From NCBI GenBank assembly GCA_002238485.1, contig MPMG01000001.1:848991-912990 (forward strand): a DNA stretch of 64,000 nucleotides, written 5' to 3'. The position numbers and the translations under genes are program-made. The number at the start of each line of letters is the position of its first letter. Positions within the stretch are counted from its first letter, which is position 1. Below the pieces are notes generated by a model. That model saw only the letters and a program-made list of their open reading frames with translations, was not told where the DNA came from and did no database searches. The DNA comes from Chloroflexi bacterium bin20. Its GTDB lineage: Bacteria > Chloroflexota > Anaerolineae > Aggregatilineales > Phototrophicaceae. Below, in pieces: positions 9,520 to 17,630 of this stretch.

Positions 9520-10566
9520 ATGCCGCCACGTGTAAACCAACTGGGCTTGAAACGAACCGAATATCGAGGCAAACCCAGCACGCTCTGCCCCGGCTGCGGG
9601 CACGACTCCATCTCCAACCAGCTGATCAGCATGGCCTATGAGCTGGGCCTGGAGCAGCACAAGATCATCAAGGTCAGCGGCATCGGCTGTTCGAGCAAGA
9701 CGCCGGCTTATTTCCTGGGCGGCTCGCATGGCTTCAACGCGCTGCACGGGCGCATGCCATCGGTGGTGACGGGCGCCATGCTGGCAAATACCGACCTGGC
9801 CTGCATCGCGGTCAGTGGCGATGGCGACACGGGCAGCATCGGCATGGGGCAGTTCAAGCATGTCATCCGCCGCAATGTGCCTTTCGTTTACATCATCGAA
9901 AACAACGGCGTCTATGGCTTGACCAAGGGTCAGTTTTCAGCGACCGCGGACGAGGGCCAATTCCTGAAGTATTACGGGACGAATCACATGCCGCCAATCG
10001 ACCTGGCGCTGGAAGCCGTGATCGCCGGCTGCACATTTGTCGCGCGCAGCTTCAGTGGCGATGCCAAGCAGGTACAGGCGCTGCTGCAAGCGGCCGTGCG
10101 CCATCCCGGCACAGCGGTGCTGGACATCATCAGCCCCTGCGTGACCTTCAACAACGCCGAAACTTCGACCAAGAGCTATCCCTATGGCAAGGACAACGAG
10201 ATCCCGCTGCACGAGATTCAGATCCTCGCGCCGGATTATGTCCATGCCCAGGACGAGATCACCATCGAGGACTATGATGAAGGCGATATCATCGATGTGG
10301 AGATGCACGACGGCGCCTTCATCCGCCTGAAGAAGCTGGAAAACGACCACGATCCGCGCAACCGCCGCATGGCCATTGATGTGCTGGAACGTTCCATGCG
10401 CGAGCAGATCTTCTCGACTGGGCTGATCTACTACGAAGAGCCGCGCCCAACGCTGGCGCAGACCGAAGAGCTGGTGGAAACGCCGCTGGCGCACTTGCGC
10501 GAAAAGGACATGCGCCCACCGAAGTCCGCGCTGGATGGCGTCATGCAGAAGCTGATGCTGGGCTAA
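9520..10566 (+). CDS. korB: 2-oxoacid:ferredoxin oxidoreductase, beta subunit
   Basis: A 348-residue thiamine-pyrophosphate-binding subunit, partner of the preceding gene (2-base gap; AGGAGGG just upstream). Cluster-ligand cysteines are visible in TLCPGCGHDS and SGIGCSSKTP. The TPP/Mg motif runs GDGDTGSIGMGQFKH to IENNGVYGLTKGQ. The C-terminal part (after about residue 225) is an acidic extension. The gene ends 15 bases before a strong hairpin that also serves the convergent moeB-like gene. Confidence 0.94.
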   Translation: MPPRVNQLGLKRTEYRGKPSTLCPGCGHDSISNQLISMAYELGLEQHKIIKVSGIGCSSKTPAYFLGGSHGFNALHGRMPSVVTGAMLANTDLACIAVSGDGDTGSIGMGQFKHVIRRNVPFVYIIENNGVYGLTKGQFSATADEGQFLKYYGTNHMPPIDLALEAVIAGCTFVARSFSGDAKQVQALLQAAVRHPGTAVLDIISPCVTFNNAETSTKSYPYGKDNEIPLHEIQILAPDYVHAQDEITIEDYDEGDIIDVEMHDGAFIRLKKLENDHDPRNRRMAIDVLERSMREQIFSTGLIYYEEPRPTLAQTEELVETPLAHLREKDMRPPKSALDGVMQKLMLG

Positions 10567-10581
10567 GGCACGCCCCACAAT

Positions 10582-10608
10582 CCCCCCGAAGAGTCGGGGG
10601 GAGGCTTT
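10582..10608. terminator. Bidirectional hairpin terminator between korB and the moeB-like gene (repeat-family core)
   Basis: A perfect 8-bp stem CCCCCCGA/TCGGGGGG with loop AGAG (10582-10601), followed by GAGGCTTTTCTTT on the plus strand. The hairpin is almost identical to the core of the MITE-like repeats at 5.4, 28.5, 43.2 and 44.3 kb, but the repeat ends are absent here. Its position between two convergent genes suggests it now acts as a terminator. Confidence 0.65.
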
Positions 10609-10611
10609 TCT

Positions 10612-11856
10612 TTAGTACTTCGCCATCTCTGGGTCGATCTCGTCCGCCCAGGCCAGGATGCCGCCGCTGACATTGTACATCTTGTCCAGGTCATAGCCGA
10701 CTTCGGACAGGTAGGCGATGCTGTCGGCGCTGCGCACCCCGCTGCGGCAATGCACATACAGCGTCTTGTCGCGCGGAATCTGCTGCAAGACCGTTTCTTC
10801 CCACAATTTGCGCCCAGCCTGGATGCCATTCTTCGCCAGCTGAATATCGGGCTTGGGGATGCGCAGGGTGCCATCGATGGCGCTGATATCCCATTCGTGC
10901 GGGTCGCGCACATCAATGACGACCACTTCCGAGCCGTTCTCCAGCGCCGAACGAACATCGTGCACCGTGACGGTCTGAATGTCTATGTTCGCACTGTCTT
11001 CGACCGCGCTGAACTCGCTGTGATCATGCGCCGGCATGCCACAGAATTGCTCGTAGTCGATCAGCTCAATGTCGTCTTTGTCGATGCCACAGACTGGGCA
11101 AGCAGGATCTTTGCGCAGCTTGATTGTCTGGAAGCTCATTTCCAGCGCGTCATAGAGCAGCATGCGCCCGATCATCGGCTCGCCAACCCCCAGCAGCAGC
11201 TTGATAGCTTCGGTCGCTTGCAATGTGCCGATGGTGCCCGGCAAGATGCCCAAGACGCCGCCTTCCGCACAACTTGGCACGAGCCCGGGTGGCGGTGGCT
11301 CGGGGAACATGCAGCGGTAGCAGGGACCTTGCTCGCCATAAAACACGCTCAACTGCCCTTCAAAGCGGAAGATGCTGCCGTAGACATTGGGGATACCCAG
11401 CTTTACGCAGGCATCATTGACCAGGTAGCGGGTGGGGAAATTGTCTGTGCCATCGATGACGACATCCCAGCTTTCGCCGAAGATGCGCAGGGCGTTTTCC
11501 GATGTCAGCGGCTCGTTGTATTGCACAACTTGGATATCGGGATTGAGATCGAGCATGCGTGCGGCGGCGCTTTCCAGCTTGGACATGCCGACTGTGCTGA
11601 CGCCGTGAATTACTTGTCGCTGCAAGTTGGTGAAATCGACCACATCATAGTCGACCAGACCAATGCGCCCGATGCCAGCCGCCGCCAGATACAGCGCCAG
11701 CGGGCTGCCCAAGCCACCAGTGCCGATCAACAAGACCTTGGATGCTTTCAAACGACGCTGTCCAGCCATGCCGACTTCGGGCATGATAACATGGCGGCTG
11801 TAACGTTTGACTTCGTCATGGCTCAATTCGGCGAGCCGCTGATGCAATGCTGGCAC
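10612..11856 (-). CDS. moeB: MoeB/ThiF-type adenylyltransferase with C-terminal rhodanese domain
   Basis: A 414-residue E1-like enzyme that adenylates the C-terminal glycine of a ThiS/MoaD-type carrier. Residues 1-250 form the ThiF domain: nucleotide loop GTGGLGSPLALYLAAAGIG, RQVIHG, DGTDNFPTRYLVND and zinc pairs CYRC and CPVC. A cysteine in PSCAEGGVLG occupies the E1 thiolation region. Residues 300-414 are a rhodanese with active Cys370 (YVHCRSGVRS), which would load persulfide sulfur. The GTG start has AGGAGG 7 bases upstream. It is the last gene of a minus-strand cassette with the carrier and a JAMM protease. MoeBR/MoeZ- or CysO-system-like roles are the best candidates. Confidence 0.9.
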   Translation of the reverse strand: MPALHQRLAELSHDEVKRYSRHVIMPEVGMAGQRRLKASKVLLIGTGGLGSPLALYLAAAGIGRIGLVDYDVVDFTNLQRQVIHGVSTVGMSKLESAAARMLDLNPDIQVVQYNEPLTSENALRIFGESWDVVIDGTDNFPTRYLVNDACVKLGIPNVYGSIFRFEGQLSVFYGEQGPCYRCMFPEPPPPGLVPSCAEGGVLGILPGTIGTLQATEAIKLLLGVGEPMIGRMLLYDALEMSFQTIKLRKDPACPVCGIDKDDIELIDYEQFCGMPAHDHSEFSAVEDSANIDIQTVTVHDVRSALENGSEVVVIDVRDPHEWDISAIDGTLRIPKPDIQLAKNGIQAGRKLWEETVLQQIPRDKTLYVHCRSGVRSADSIAYLSEVGYDLDKMYNVSGGILAWADEIDPEMAKY

Positions 11857-11874
11857 GATGCAACCTCCTGCCTG

Positions 11875-12150
11875 TTAGTCTAGTCCGCCGGCGATGCTGG
11901 GGATGATGCGCAGGCTGTCGTCGCCAGCGATCTCGGTATCCAAGCCCTGCATAAAGCGGATATCTTCATCGTCCAGAAAAATGTTGACGAAACTGCGTAG
12001 TTCGGCGTCGTTGAACAAGTGCGCGCGCAGGTCGGGATGCTGTTCCACCAGACTGGAAAGCGCCTCGCCGACTGTGCTGCCAGCGACGTCTATGCTGGCC
12101 TCGCCGTCAGTGAATGCGCGCAGTGGCGTGGGAATGCGGATTTTTGGCAT
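11875..12150 (-). CDS. ThiS/MoaD/CysO-type sulfur carrier ending in GG-LD
   Basis: A 91-residue beta-grasp protein. The ATG at 12150 was chosen because GGAG lies 6 bases upstream; a TTG four codons earlier overlaps that site. Hydrophobic-strand spacing fits MoaD/CysO (KIRIPTPLRAFTDG; VNIFLDDEDIRF; DSLRIIPSIAGG). The glycine pair is residues 88-89 and is followed by Leu-Asp, so it cannot be adenylated until two residues are removed. The neighbouring JAMM protease is the obvious processing enzyme and the MoeB-rhodanese protein the activating one. It may deliver sulfur for cysteine, methionine or cofactor synthesis; which one is not shown. Confidence 0.88.
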   Translation of the reverse strand: MPKIRIPTPLRAFTDGEASIDVAGSTVGEALSSLVEQHPDLRAHLFNDAELRSFVNIFLDDEDIRFMQGLDTEIAGDDSLRIIPSIAGGLD

Positions 12151-12211
12151 GGGTTTCTCCAAGAGCTTGTGATGCGGTTCTGGTCTTTATACGCGATAGA
12201 AGGCTCGAATC

Positions 12212-12652
12212 TTACTCTGTCAGCGACCTGCGCGCTGCTATTTTCAGCTCATCAAAAGCGCTGCGGTCGGGCCGCAGCTGCCAGGCGCGCATGTCACTTG
12301 CCTGCGCCATCATCACCGCGGTAATGATGTAAACGAAGTTGGGCAGCGCATGCTCGCGGTCGTACTCCGAAGGCAGGGCTGGCGAGTCTGGATGGCTGTG
12401 GTAATAGCCGACCAGGCTCAATCCGCGTTCGTCAGCCATGTCTTCCAGACGCATCCAGTCTTGCGGACGCATGGCATAGCGATGATGCTGCTCGGCTTCG
12501 TCAAATACATTGTCCACTTGTATGATGTCGACAATCTGCACTTGGTCCGCTTCGCCCCGCCCCAGCAAGAAACCGCCGCCTTCATTGGGATAGGTGGCTT
12601 CCAACTGCTCGGAGATTTCGCGCTGCAAGTCGTGGCTGATGTGAATGATCAT
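12212..12652 (-). CDS. JAMM/MPN-domain metalloprotease (Mec-like)
   Basis: A 146-residue single-domain zinc protease. The full JAMM signature is present: Glu24 (NEGGGFLLG), then His85-x-His87-x7-Ser95-x2-Asp98 (HSHPDSPALPSEYD). Family members cleave after the C-terminal Gly-Gly of beta-grasp proteins, either maturing a carrier (QbsD, HcyD) or releasing an amino acid built on it (Mec in Mycobacterium). The gene is first in a cassette with the GG-LD carrier and the E1-rhodanese, and a 61-base gap separates it from the carrier. Maturation of the carrier tail is the simplest role. Confidence 0.88.
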   Translation of the reverse strand: MIIHISHDLQREISEQLEATYPNEGGGFLLGRGEADQVQIVDIIQVDNVFDEAEQHHRYAMRPQDWMRLEDMADERGLSLVGYYHSHPDSPALPSEYDREHALPNFVYIITAVMMAQASDMRAWQLRPDRSAFDELKIAARRSLTE

Positions 12653-12906
12653 GTCTTTGCCCTGGTTATGACTCCCTCAATACCAAAAGAGCCAACCGCT
12701 GTGGGTTCGCTCATCATGTTCTGACTGTTTGTTGTTTACAGAAAAGTCAGACAGCGTGCTCCCCCATGCGGCGAATGGCGCATGCGCAGCAACAAAGACA
12801 GGCGCATTTCGTCCTCGATCGGCTGGGGGCTGCAAATGTCTGGCGAGGGTACATAGCGCCTAGCCTAGCAGGGAAAATGCTGAATGGCAACGCCAGGTTA
12901 TCCATA

Positions 12907-12935
12907 TTGTCCGCGTGATTGGCGAGTGCTATACT
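12907..12935 (+). promoter_or_regulatory. gltA: Predicted promoter for citrate synthase, in a 331-bp divergent gap
   Basis: -35 TTGTCC (12907-12912), 17-base spacer, extended -10 TGC-TATACT (12927-12935). It belongs to the GTGCTAnnnT group. The rest of the 12653-12983 gap shows no ORF I trust; it must also hold the promoter of the JAMM cassette, for which I found no good match. Confidence 0.65.
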
Positions 12936-12983
12936 AGCGCGCATTGTGTTCTGACAAACGCGGCAGTCGAGGAGAAAGCGCAG

Positions 12984-14120
12984 ATGGGGAATCAGGGTGG
13001 CTTGGAAGGCATCGCCGTTGCCGATATCACAACCAGCTTCGTGGACGGCAGCTTGGGCGAATTGATTTACAGCGGTTATGCGATTGAAGACCTTGCCGAA
13101 AACGCCACATTTGAAGAAGTATTGTTTCTGCTCTTTCATTCGCGGCTTCCAGGTCGCCAGGAATATGAAGAGTTGCGCGCGACCATCGCCGCCAATGCCG
13201 CCATCGCCGATGCAGTCATCGCCATGCTGCAGTCGCTGCCCAAAGAAACGTCAGCCATGGCCGCCCTGCGCACAGCCGTTTCTATGCTTTCCGCTTTTGA
13301 TCCCGATGCAGAAAACCTGCTCGACAAAGAGGTGGCTGCTCGCAAAGCCCTGCGCCTGACCGGGCAGATCATGACCATCTGCGCAGCCTGGATACGCATC
13401 GTACGCGGTCAAACTCCTGTGAAACCGCGCAGCGATCTGGGAGTCGCGCAGAACTTCGTCTATATGATGAGCGGCGAAGAACCTGACGCGACCGCTAGCG
13501 CCGCGCTGGATGTCTATCTGGTGCTGCTGGCCGAGCACGGCATGAACGCCAGCACGTTTGCGGCGCGTGTGGTCACCGCGACCGGCTCCGACATGCACAG
13601 CGCTATCGTAGCCGGCATCAGCGCTTTGAAAGGACCTGCCCACGGCGGCGCAAACTCCGCAGCCATGAACATGTTCTTGGAAATTGGCGAAGTGGACAAT
13701 GTTGCGCCCTGGTTTGAAGCCAATATCAAGTCGGGCAAGCGGCGCATCATGGGCATCGGCCACCGCGTCTACAAAGCGCCCGACCCCCGCGCAGCCATCC
13801 TCAAGCGGCAGGCCAAGGCGCTGGCCGACGGCAGTGGCAACCGAAAATGGTTCGATATCGCTGATAAGCTGGCCGATACCGCCCGCGCCGATGATTATTT
13901 TATCCAGCGCAAGCTCTATCCCAATGTCGACTATTACAGCGCCATCGCCCTGTACACGCTCAATCTGGATGTCGACATGTTCACGCCGCTCTTTGCCGTG
14001 GCGCGCATTGCCGGCTGGGCAGCCCATGTCATCGCGCAGATGGGCGGGCGACTGATCCGCCCCAAAGCCAATTATGTGGGTCCGCGCGACTTGCCCTGGC
14101 TGCCCCTGGACGAGCGCTAG
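12984..14120 (+). CDS. gltA: Citrate synthase
   Basis: A 378-residue type-II-like enzyme condensing oxaloacetate and acetyl-CoA. The ATG at 12984 has GAGGAG 11 bases upstream and lies after the predicted promoter; an earlier in-frame ATG at 12915 would be upstream of the transcript start. Catalytic residues are visible: His in GPAHGGANSA, His in GIGHRVYKAPDPRA and Asp in NVDYYSA. The N-terminus (GLEGIAVADITTSFVDG) is the short form of dimeric citrate/2-methylcitrate synthases, so 2-methylcitrate synthase activity cannot be excluded. The only TCA gene nearby is the distant aconitase, so it is probably transcribed alone. Confidence 0.93.
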   Translation: MGNQGGLEGIAVADITTSFVDGSLGELIYSGYAIEDLAENATFEEVLFLLFHSRLPGRQEYEELRATIAANAAIADAVIAMLQSLPKETSAMAALRTAVSMLSAFDPDAENLLDKEVAARKALRLTGQIMTICAAWIRIVRGQTPVKPRSDLGVAQNFVYMMSGEEPDATASAALDVYLVLLAEHGMNASTFAARVVTATGSDMHSAIVAGISALKGPAHGGANSAAMNMFLEIGEVDNVAPWFEANIKSGKRRIMGIGHRVYKAPDPRAAILKRQAKALADGSGNRKWFDIADKLADTARADDYFIQRKLYPNVDYYSAIALYTLNLDVDMFTPLFAVARIAGWAAHVIAQMGGRLIRPKANYVGPRDLPWLPLDER

Positions 14121-14126
14121 GCGGAT

Positions 14127-14156
14127 TTGACCCCGCGCCAAGCCATGTGCTAGGCT
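14127..14156 (+). promoter_or_regulatory. Predicted promoter for the first rhomboid gene
   Basis: -35 TTGACC (14127-14132), 18-base spacer, extended -10 TGC-TAGGCT (-10 hexamer 14151-14156), starting 7 bases after the citrate synthase stop. The same TGTGCTAGGCT string precedes rpsT. Confidence 0.65.
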
Positions 14157-14186
14157 TTGCATGCAAGTTGCGGCGGGCTTGGCGAG

Positions 14187-14873
14187 ATGATTCCTTATAA
14201 GATCGTCGGCACAACAGCATACCGACCCTATGTGGCATTCTTCGTCACGGTCGGAAATGTCGCCGCCTTTGCCCTCATCGTAGCGTACGCATTCCTGGGC
14301 GGGCTGCCGCTGGAAGAGGTCTATCGCAACTACGCGCTGGATGTCTGCGCGGTGTTTGGCCAGCCACTAACCGAGACCATGGTGGACGGCGCGCGCAGCA
14401 TTTTCTTGCACATGAGCTTCGTGCATCTGACATCCAACCTGATCATATTCTATGTCTTTGGATCGCGCATTGAAGAACATCTGGGGCGTCTGCGCTTCCT
14501 GGCATTTTATCTGCTGGTTGGCTTCGGCGGACATCTCGGGCAGCTGCTCTTTGGCGGGGGCGGCTGTCCAGAGCCCCAGATCATGGTCGGCTCGAGCGGG
14601 GCGATTTCGGGCATTATCGGCGCGTTTCTGTTCTTGTTCCCCACCGCGCGCATCAAGTCCAAAATCGTCATCCTTTCGGTCTTCAAATATGATGTGGATG
14701 TGCCGGCCTGGGTCTATCTGATTTATTGGTTTTTCCTGCAGTTCTTTTATCAGGTGGGTTCAGTCGCGCCGCGCATCAATGTGCACTGGGGGCATGTCGG
14801 CGGCTTCATCAGCGGGCTGGCATTGATCTTTCTGCTGTCGCTCTTTATCGCGCCGCCACGAGGACGCCAGTGA
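14187..14873 (+). CDS. Rhomboid-family intramembrane serine protease (first of two)
   Basis: A 228-residue polytopic protein that should cleave membrane-anchored substrates within the bilayer. The catalytic serine is Ser137 in VGSSGAISG and the histidine His203 in VHWGHVGGF. The oxyanion-side motif is FLHMSFVHLTSN (His75/His80, Asn84). Six or seven hydrophobic segments are visible. The ATG at 14187 is preferred over a TTG at 14157 that would overlap the promoter. It is followed 63 bases later by a second rhomboid with its own promoter; the two share layout but differ in sequence, so the duplication is old. Confidence 0.9.
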   Translation: MIPYKIVGTTAYRPYVAFFVTVGNVAAFALIVAYAFLGGLPLEEVYRNYALDVCAVFGQPLTETMVDGARSIFLHMSFVHLTSNLIIFYVFGSRIEEHLGRLRFLAFYLLVGFGGHLGQLLFGGGGCPEPQIMVGSSGAISGIIGAFLFLFPTARIKSKIVILSVFKYDVDVPAWVYLIYWFFLQFFYQVGSVAPRINVHWGHVGGFISGLALIFLLSLFIAPPRGRQ

Positions 14874-14875
14874 AC

Positions 14876-14905
14876 TTGCGCGAAACCGTCTCGCCGTGCT
14901 ATCGT
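14876..14905 (+). promoter_or_regulatory. Predicted promoter for the second rhomboid gene
   Basis: -35 TTGCGC (14876-14881), 18-base spacer and -10 TATCGT (14900-14905) preceded by GTGC. It gives the second rhomboid an independent transcript. Confidence 0.5.
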
Positions 14906-14936
14906 ATAGGTCGATAGGAACCATGAGGGTTATGCC

Positions 14937-15650
14937 ATGTTTCCCCTGACAATTGTGGGACGCGACAAGACAATCCCCAAAGCGGCGCTGGCGCTCATCG
15001 CAATCAATCTGCTGGTGTTCTTGTGGGAGCTTTCTGTGGACGCGCGCGGCGATGGCTTCTTGCTGGAAGCGCTGCGCAATTATGGGCTGGAAGTCTGCAA
15101 GATCGGCGAACAATCGTTGATGACCACGACTCTGGACAGCTTCCGCAGCCTGTTCTTGCACAGCAGCATCGCCCATGTGCTGGCCAATATGTGGTTCCTC
15201 TACCTGTTCGGGGGCTTGGTCGAACGTTATCTGGGCAGCCTGAAGTTCATCCTGGCCTTTCTGGGATTTGGAGCATTTGCGACGCTGGCGCACATCGCGT
15301 TGGGAAACACGGCTTGCAGCGTTTCTGATACAGGGTTGGTCATCGGCGCGAGTGGCGCAGTGGCAGGCGTGATGGGCGGCTTTTTGGTCATCAAACCCGG
15401 CGCCAAAGTAAAGACCATGCTGGGTTTCTTCCGCCCCTTTGTTTGGTCGGTCAATCTGCCGGCTTATCTGTTCCTGGGATATTGGCTGTTGATGGATATC
15501 TTGCAGCAGATCGGCTGGGTCGGCATAGAAACGGATGTCGCGCACTGGGCGCATATCGGCGGCTTTCTAGCTGGGCTGGTGGTCGTGTTCCTGGCGGGAT
15601 TCGTCAAACCGCTGCCCAAGCCCGACCCGCTCGAACATCTGGCGGAGTAA
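14937..15650 (+). CDS. Rhomboid-family intramembrane serine protease (second of two)
   Basis: A 237-residue paralogue of the preceding protein with catalytic Ser139 (IGASGAVAGVMGG) and His206 (HWAHIGGFLAG). The motif FLHSSIAHVLANMWFLYLFG matches the rhomboid loop-1/helix-2 region closely, more canonical than in the first copy. The ATG has GAGGG 8 bases upstream. A large loop containing DTGLV replaces the glycine-rich loop of the first copy. It ends 6 bases before a convergent CPBP-type gene. Substrates are unknown. Confidence 0.92.
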   Translation: MFPLTIVGRDKTIPKAALALIAINLLVFLWELSVDARGDGFLLEALRNYGLEVCKIGEQSLMTTTLDSFRSLFLHSSIAHVLANMWFLYLFGGLVERYLGSLKFILAFLGFGAFATLAHIALGNTACSVSDTGLVIGASGAVAGVMGGFLVIKPGAKVKTMLGFFRPFVWSVNLPAYLFLGYWLLMDILQQIGWVGIETDVAHWAHIGGFLAGLVVVFLAGFVKPLPKPDPLEHLAE

Positions 15651-15656
15651 TCTCCC

Positions 15657-16388
15657 CTAGAGCGATGGCACATAAAAGATGATCAAGTTGGCGACGATCT
15701 GGCACATCCAGGCAGCGGCCAACCCGTTGCGCATGCGCACATAAACATAGAGCCAGTTCATCATCAAGAGCAGCACGGCAATCACCACCGATACCGCCGG
15801 CAGCAGTGTCACGGCTTCCCACATCACCGGGAAGAAGAGCACAATATTCCACAACGTGGCCAGCAAGCCGACGATCCAGAATGCCAGCTGCCCCTGCAGC
15901 AAGCCGCGAAAGAAGAGCGTCTCGGCCAACGGCATGACAAAGACCAGGAATGCCAGCAGACTGCCCGGCGACATCTCGGGAAACAGGCGGTCGGCGGTCG
16001 GCGCGAGCACATGCTCGCTGAGGAAGACCAGGAAAGGGATGCCCAGCAGGACGCCGAAGAGAATGCCCCAACCGATATCGTCCGGATTCTCTTGGCTGAT
16101 GCGCTCCATATTGCCCAGCAGCCAACTCAAGACACTCACGCCGGCCAGCGTTCCCCATGCCAGCGCATAACGGAATTCGACGCTTTCTGGCAGCAGGGGC
16201 GTCAAACCGATGCTCAAACCAGCGGCGATGATGAAACCAAAGAAGGGGTCGGTCGCGCCTCGCTGCTGGATGCGGGCGGTGGTTCTGCTTCGCGGCGGCG
16301 GCTGGCTTTCTGGTGGCGCTTCGCCTGTCTCCGCATTGTCTTCGCCGCGCATGTGTTGAAGCGGGTCGAATGGCGCTTCGGGCATCAT
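15657..16388 (-). CDS. CPBP-like membrane protein with incomplete catalytic motifs
   Basis: A 243-residue protein: a charged, Pro-rich N-terminal tail (residues 1-45) and about seven membrane segments. The stretch AETLFFRGLLQGQL matches motif 1 of CPBP (Abi/CAAX-type) intramembrane metalloproteases (EExxxR), but the first Glu is Ala. The histidines of motifs 2 (FxxxH) and 3 (HxxxN) are not found: the corresponding places read FFPVMWEA and QIVANLI. It may therefore be a non-proteolytic relative. The ATG overlaps the threonine aldolase stop; threonine aldolase would be read downstream of nothing else, and this gene is second in that minus-strand pair. Confidence 0.7.
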   Translation of the reverse strand: MMPEAPFDPLQHMRGEDNAETGEAPPESQPPPRSRTTARIQQRGATDPFFGFIIAAGLSIGLTPLLPESVEFRYALAWGTLAGVSVLSWLLGNMERISQENPDDIGWGILFGVLLGIPFLVFLSEHVLAPTADRLFPEMSPGSLLAFLVFVMPLAETLFFRGLLQGQLAFWIVGLLATLWNIVLFFPVMWEAVTLLPAVSVVIAVLLLMMNWLYVYVRMRNGLAAAWMCQIVANLIIFYVPSL

Positions 16389-17425
16389 GACAACAGCGCG
16401 CCCACTACCCTAACGACTTTGTCAATTGCCGCTCGGTCAATCCAGTAATGGGTGCGCAAGCGGAATTGTCCTTGTTCGCCGCCATAGGGCGAAATCAAAA
16501 TCTGGTGGTCGTCTCGCAGCGTCTTCGCCAGCTCAATTGGATTGACGCCCGCCGAATCATCCAGCGAAAAGTAAACGAAGTTGGTATTTTGGCTCATTAC
16601 ACAAAGGCCGGGGATTTCGCTCAAGCCTTCCGCCAGCAGTTGGGCATTGTCGTGGTCATCACGCAGCCGCAGCCGCATCTCGTGCATGGCGATCAAGCCA
16701 GCAGCAGCCAGAATGCCTGCCTGGCGCATGCTGCCGCCCAAGACCTTGCGCGCGCGGCGTGCTCGTCTGATAAAAGCGGCATCGCCCACAAGCACCGATC
16801 CGACTGGCGCGCACAGCCCTTTCGACAAGCAGAAGGTCAGCGAGTCTGCGCCTTCTGCCAAGCTTTTTGCCTCGACATCAAATGCTGCAGCTGCGTTGAA
16901 GATGCGCGCGCCATCAATATGAAAACGCAGGCCATTGCATCGCGCGAAATCGGCCACCTGCGCACTGTATTCAGCTGAAAGGGGCAGGCCGCCCGCGGCA
17001 TTGTGCGTGTTTTCGATTGCCACCAGGCTTGTTATCGGCATGTGTTCATCGTCGGGGTTGATGGCAGCTTGCAGGTCGTCCAGGCACAAGGTCCCATTGG
17101 TTTGAACCGGCACGGTATGCGGGAGGATGCCGCCCAACTGCGCCATGCCACCCTGCTCATAGCGGAATATATGTGACGTATCGCCGATGAGGATCGATTC
17201 GCCCCGTCCACAATGCGCCAGCAGCGCGCAGAGATTGCCTTGTGTGCCGCTGCTGACGAAGACGGCCGCTTCTTTGCCCAGCAGTTCCGCTGCATCCGCC
17301 TCCAACTGATTGACTGTCGGGTCGTCGTGATAAACATCGTCGCCAACAGCCGCCTTCGCCATTGCCTCACGCATGGCGGGTGTGGGGTGCGAGACGGTGT
17401 CGCTGCGCAGATCGATCGTGTTCAT
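16385..17425 (-). CDS. ltaE: Low-specificity L-threonine aldolase
   Basis: A 346-residue PLP enzyme cleaving L-threonine (or allo-threonine) to glycine and acetaldehyde. Family hallmarks are the N-terminal IDLRSDTVSHPTPAMREAM, GDDVYHDDPTVNQLE, SSGTQGNLCALLAH, HIDGARIFNAA and the Schiff-base lysine in CLSKGLCAPVGS. The length is typical. It is first in a minus-strand pair with the CPBP-like gene (ATGA overlap) and divergent from the P-type ATPase across about 205 bases. Confidence 0.93.
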   Translation of the reverse strand: MNTIDLRSDTVSHPTPAMREAMAKAAVGDDVYHDDPTVNQLEADAAELLGKEAAVFVSSGTQGNLCALLAHCGRGESILIGDTSHIFRYEQGGMAQLGGILPHTVPVQTNGTLCLDDLQAAINPDDEHMPITSLVAIENTHNAAGGLPLSAEYSAQVADFARCNGLRFHIDGARIFNAAAAFDVEAKSLAEGADSLTFCLSKGLCAPVGSVLVGDAAFIRRARRARKVLGGSMRQAGILAAAGLIAMHEMRLRLRDDHDNAQLLAEGLSEIPGLCVMSQNTNFVYFSLDDSAGVNPIELAKTLRDDHQILISPYGGEQGQFRLRTHYWIDRAAIDKVVRVVGALLS

Positions 17426-17630
17426 GCTCGCGGCTCGTAATAAGGACTATGCTATTCCGACGAAACAGTAGAGCGAAATCGCCGACATTACAATAGCTAA
17501 ATGAGCGCTTGCCCACGGGCGCTTCGTGGCGATAATGCGTTAGACTCTTGTTCGCGCGGCAGTGGATTGCGGTTCGCCGCAACACGAATGGTCGCGCGGT
17601 GGCGTAAGCAAAGGCGAGACTCTCCAGCCT

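Noticed and set aside
12747..13139. A 130-codon minus-strand frame in the gap before citrate synthase
   Set aside because: It overlaps the citrate synthase promoter and N-terminus and has no ribosome site or recognisable sequence.
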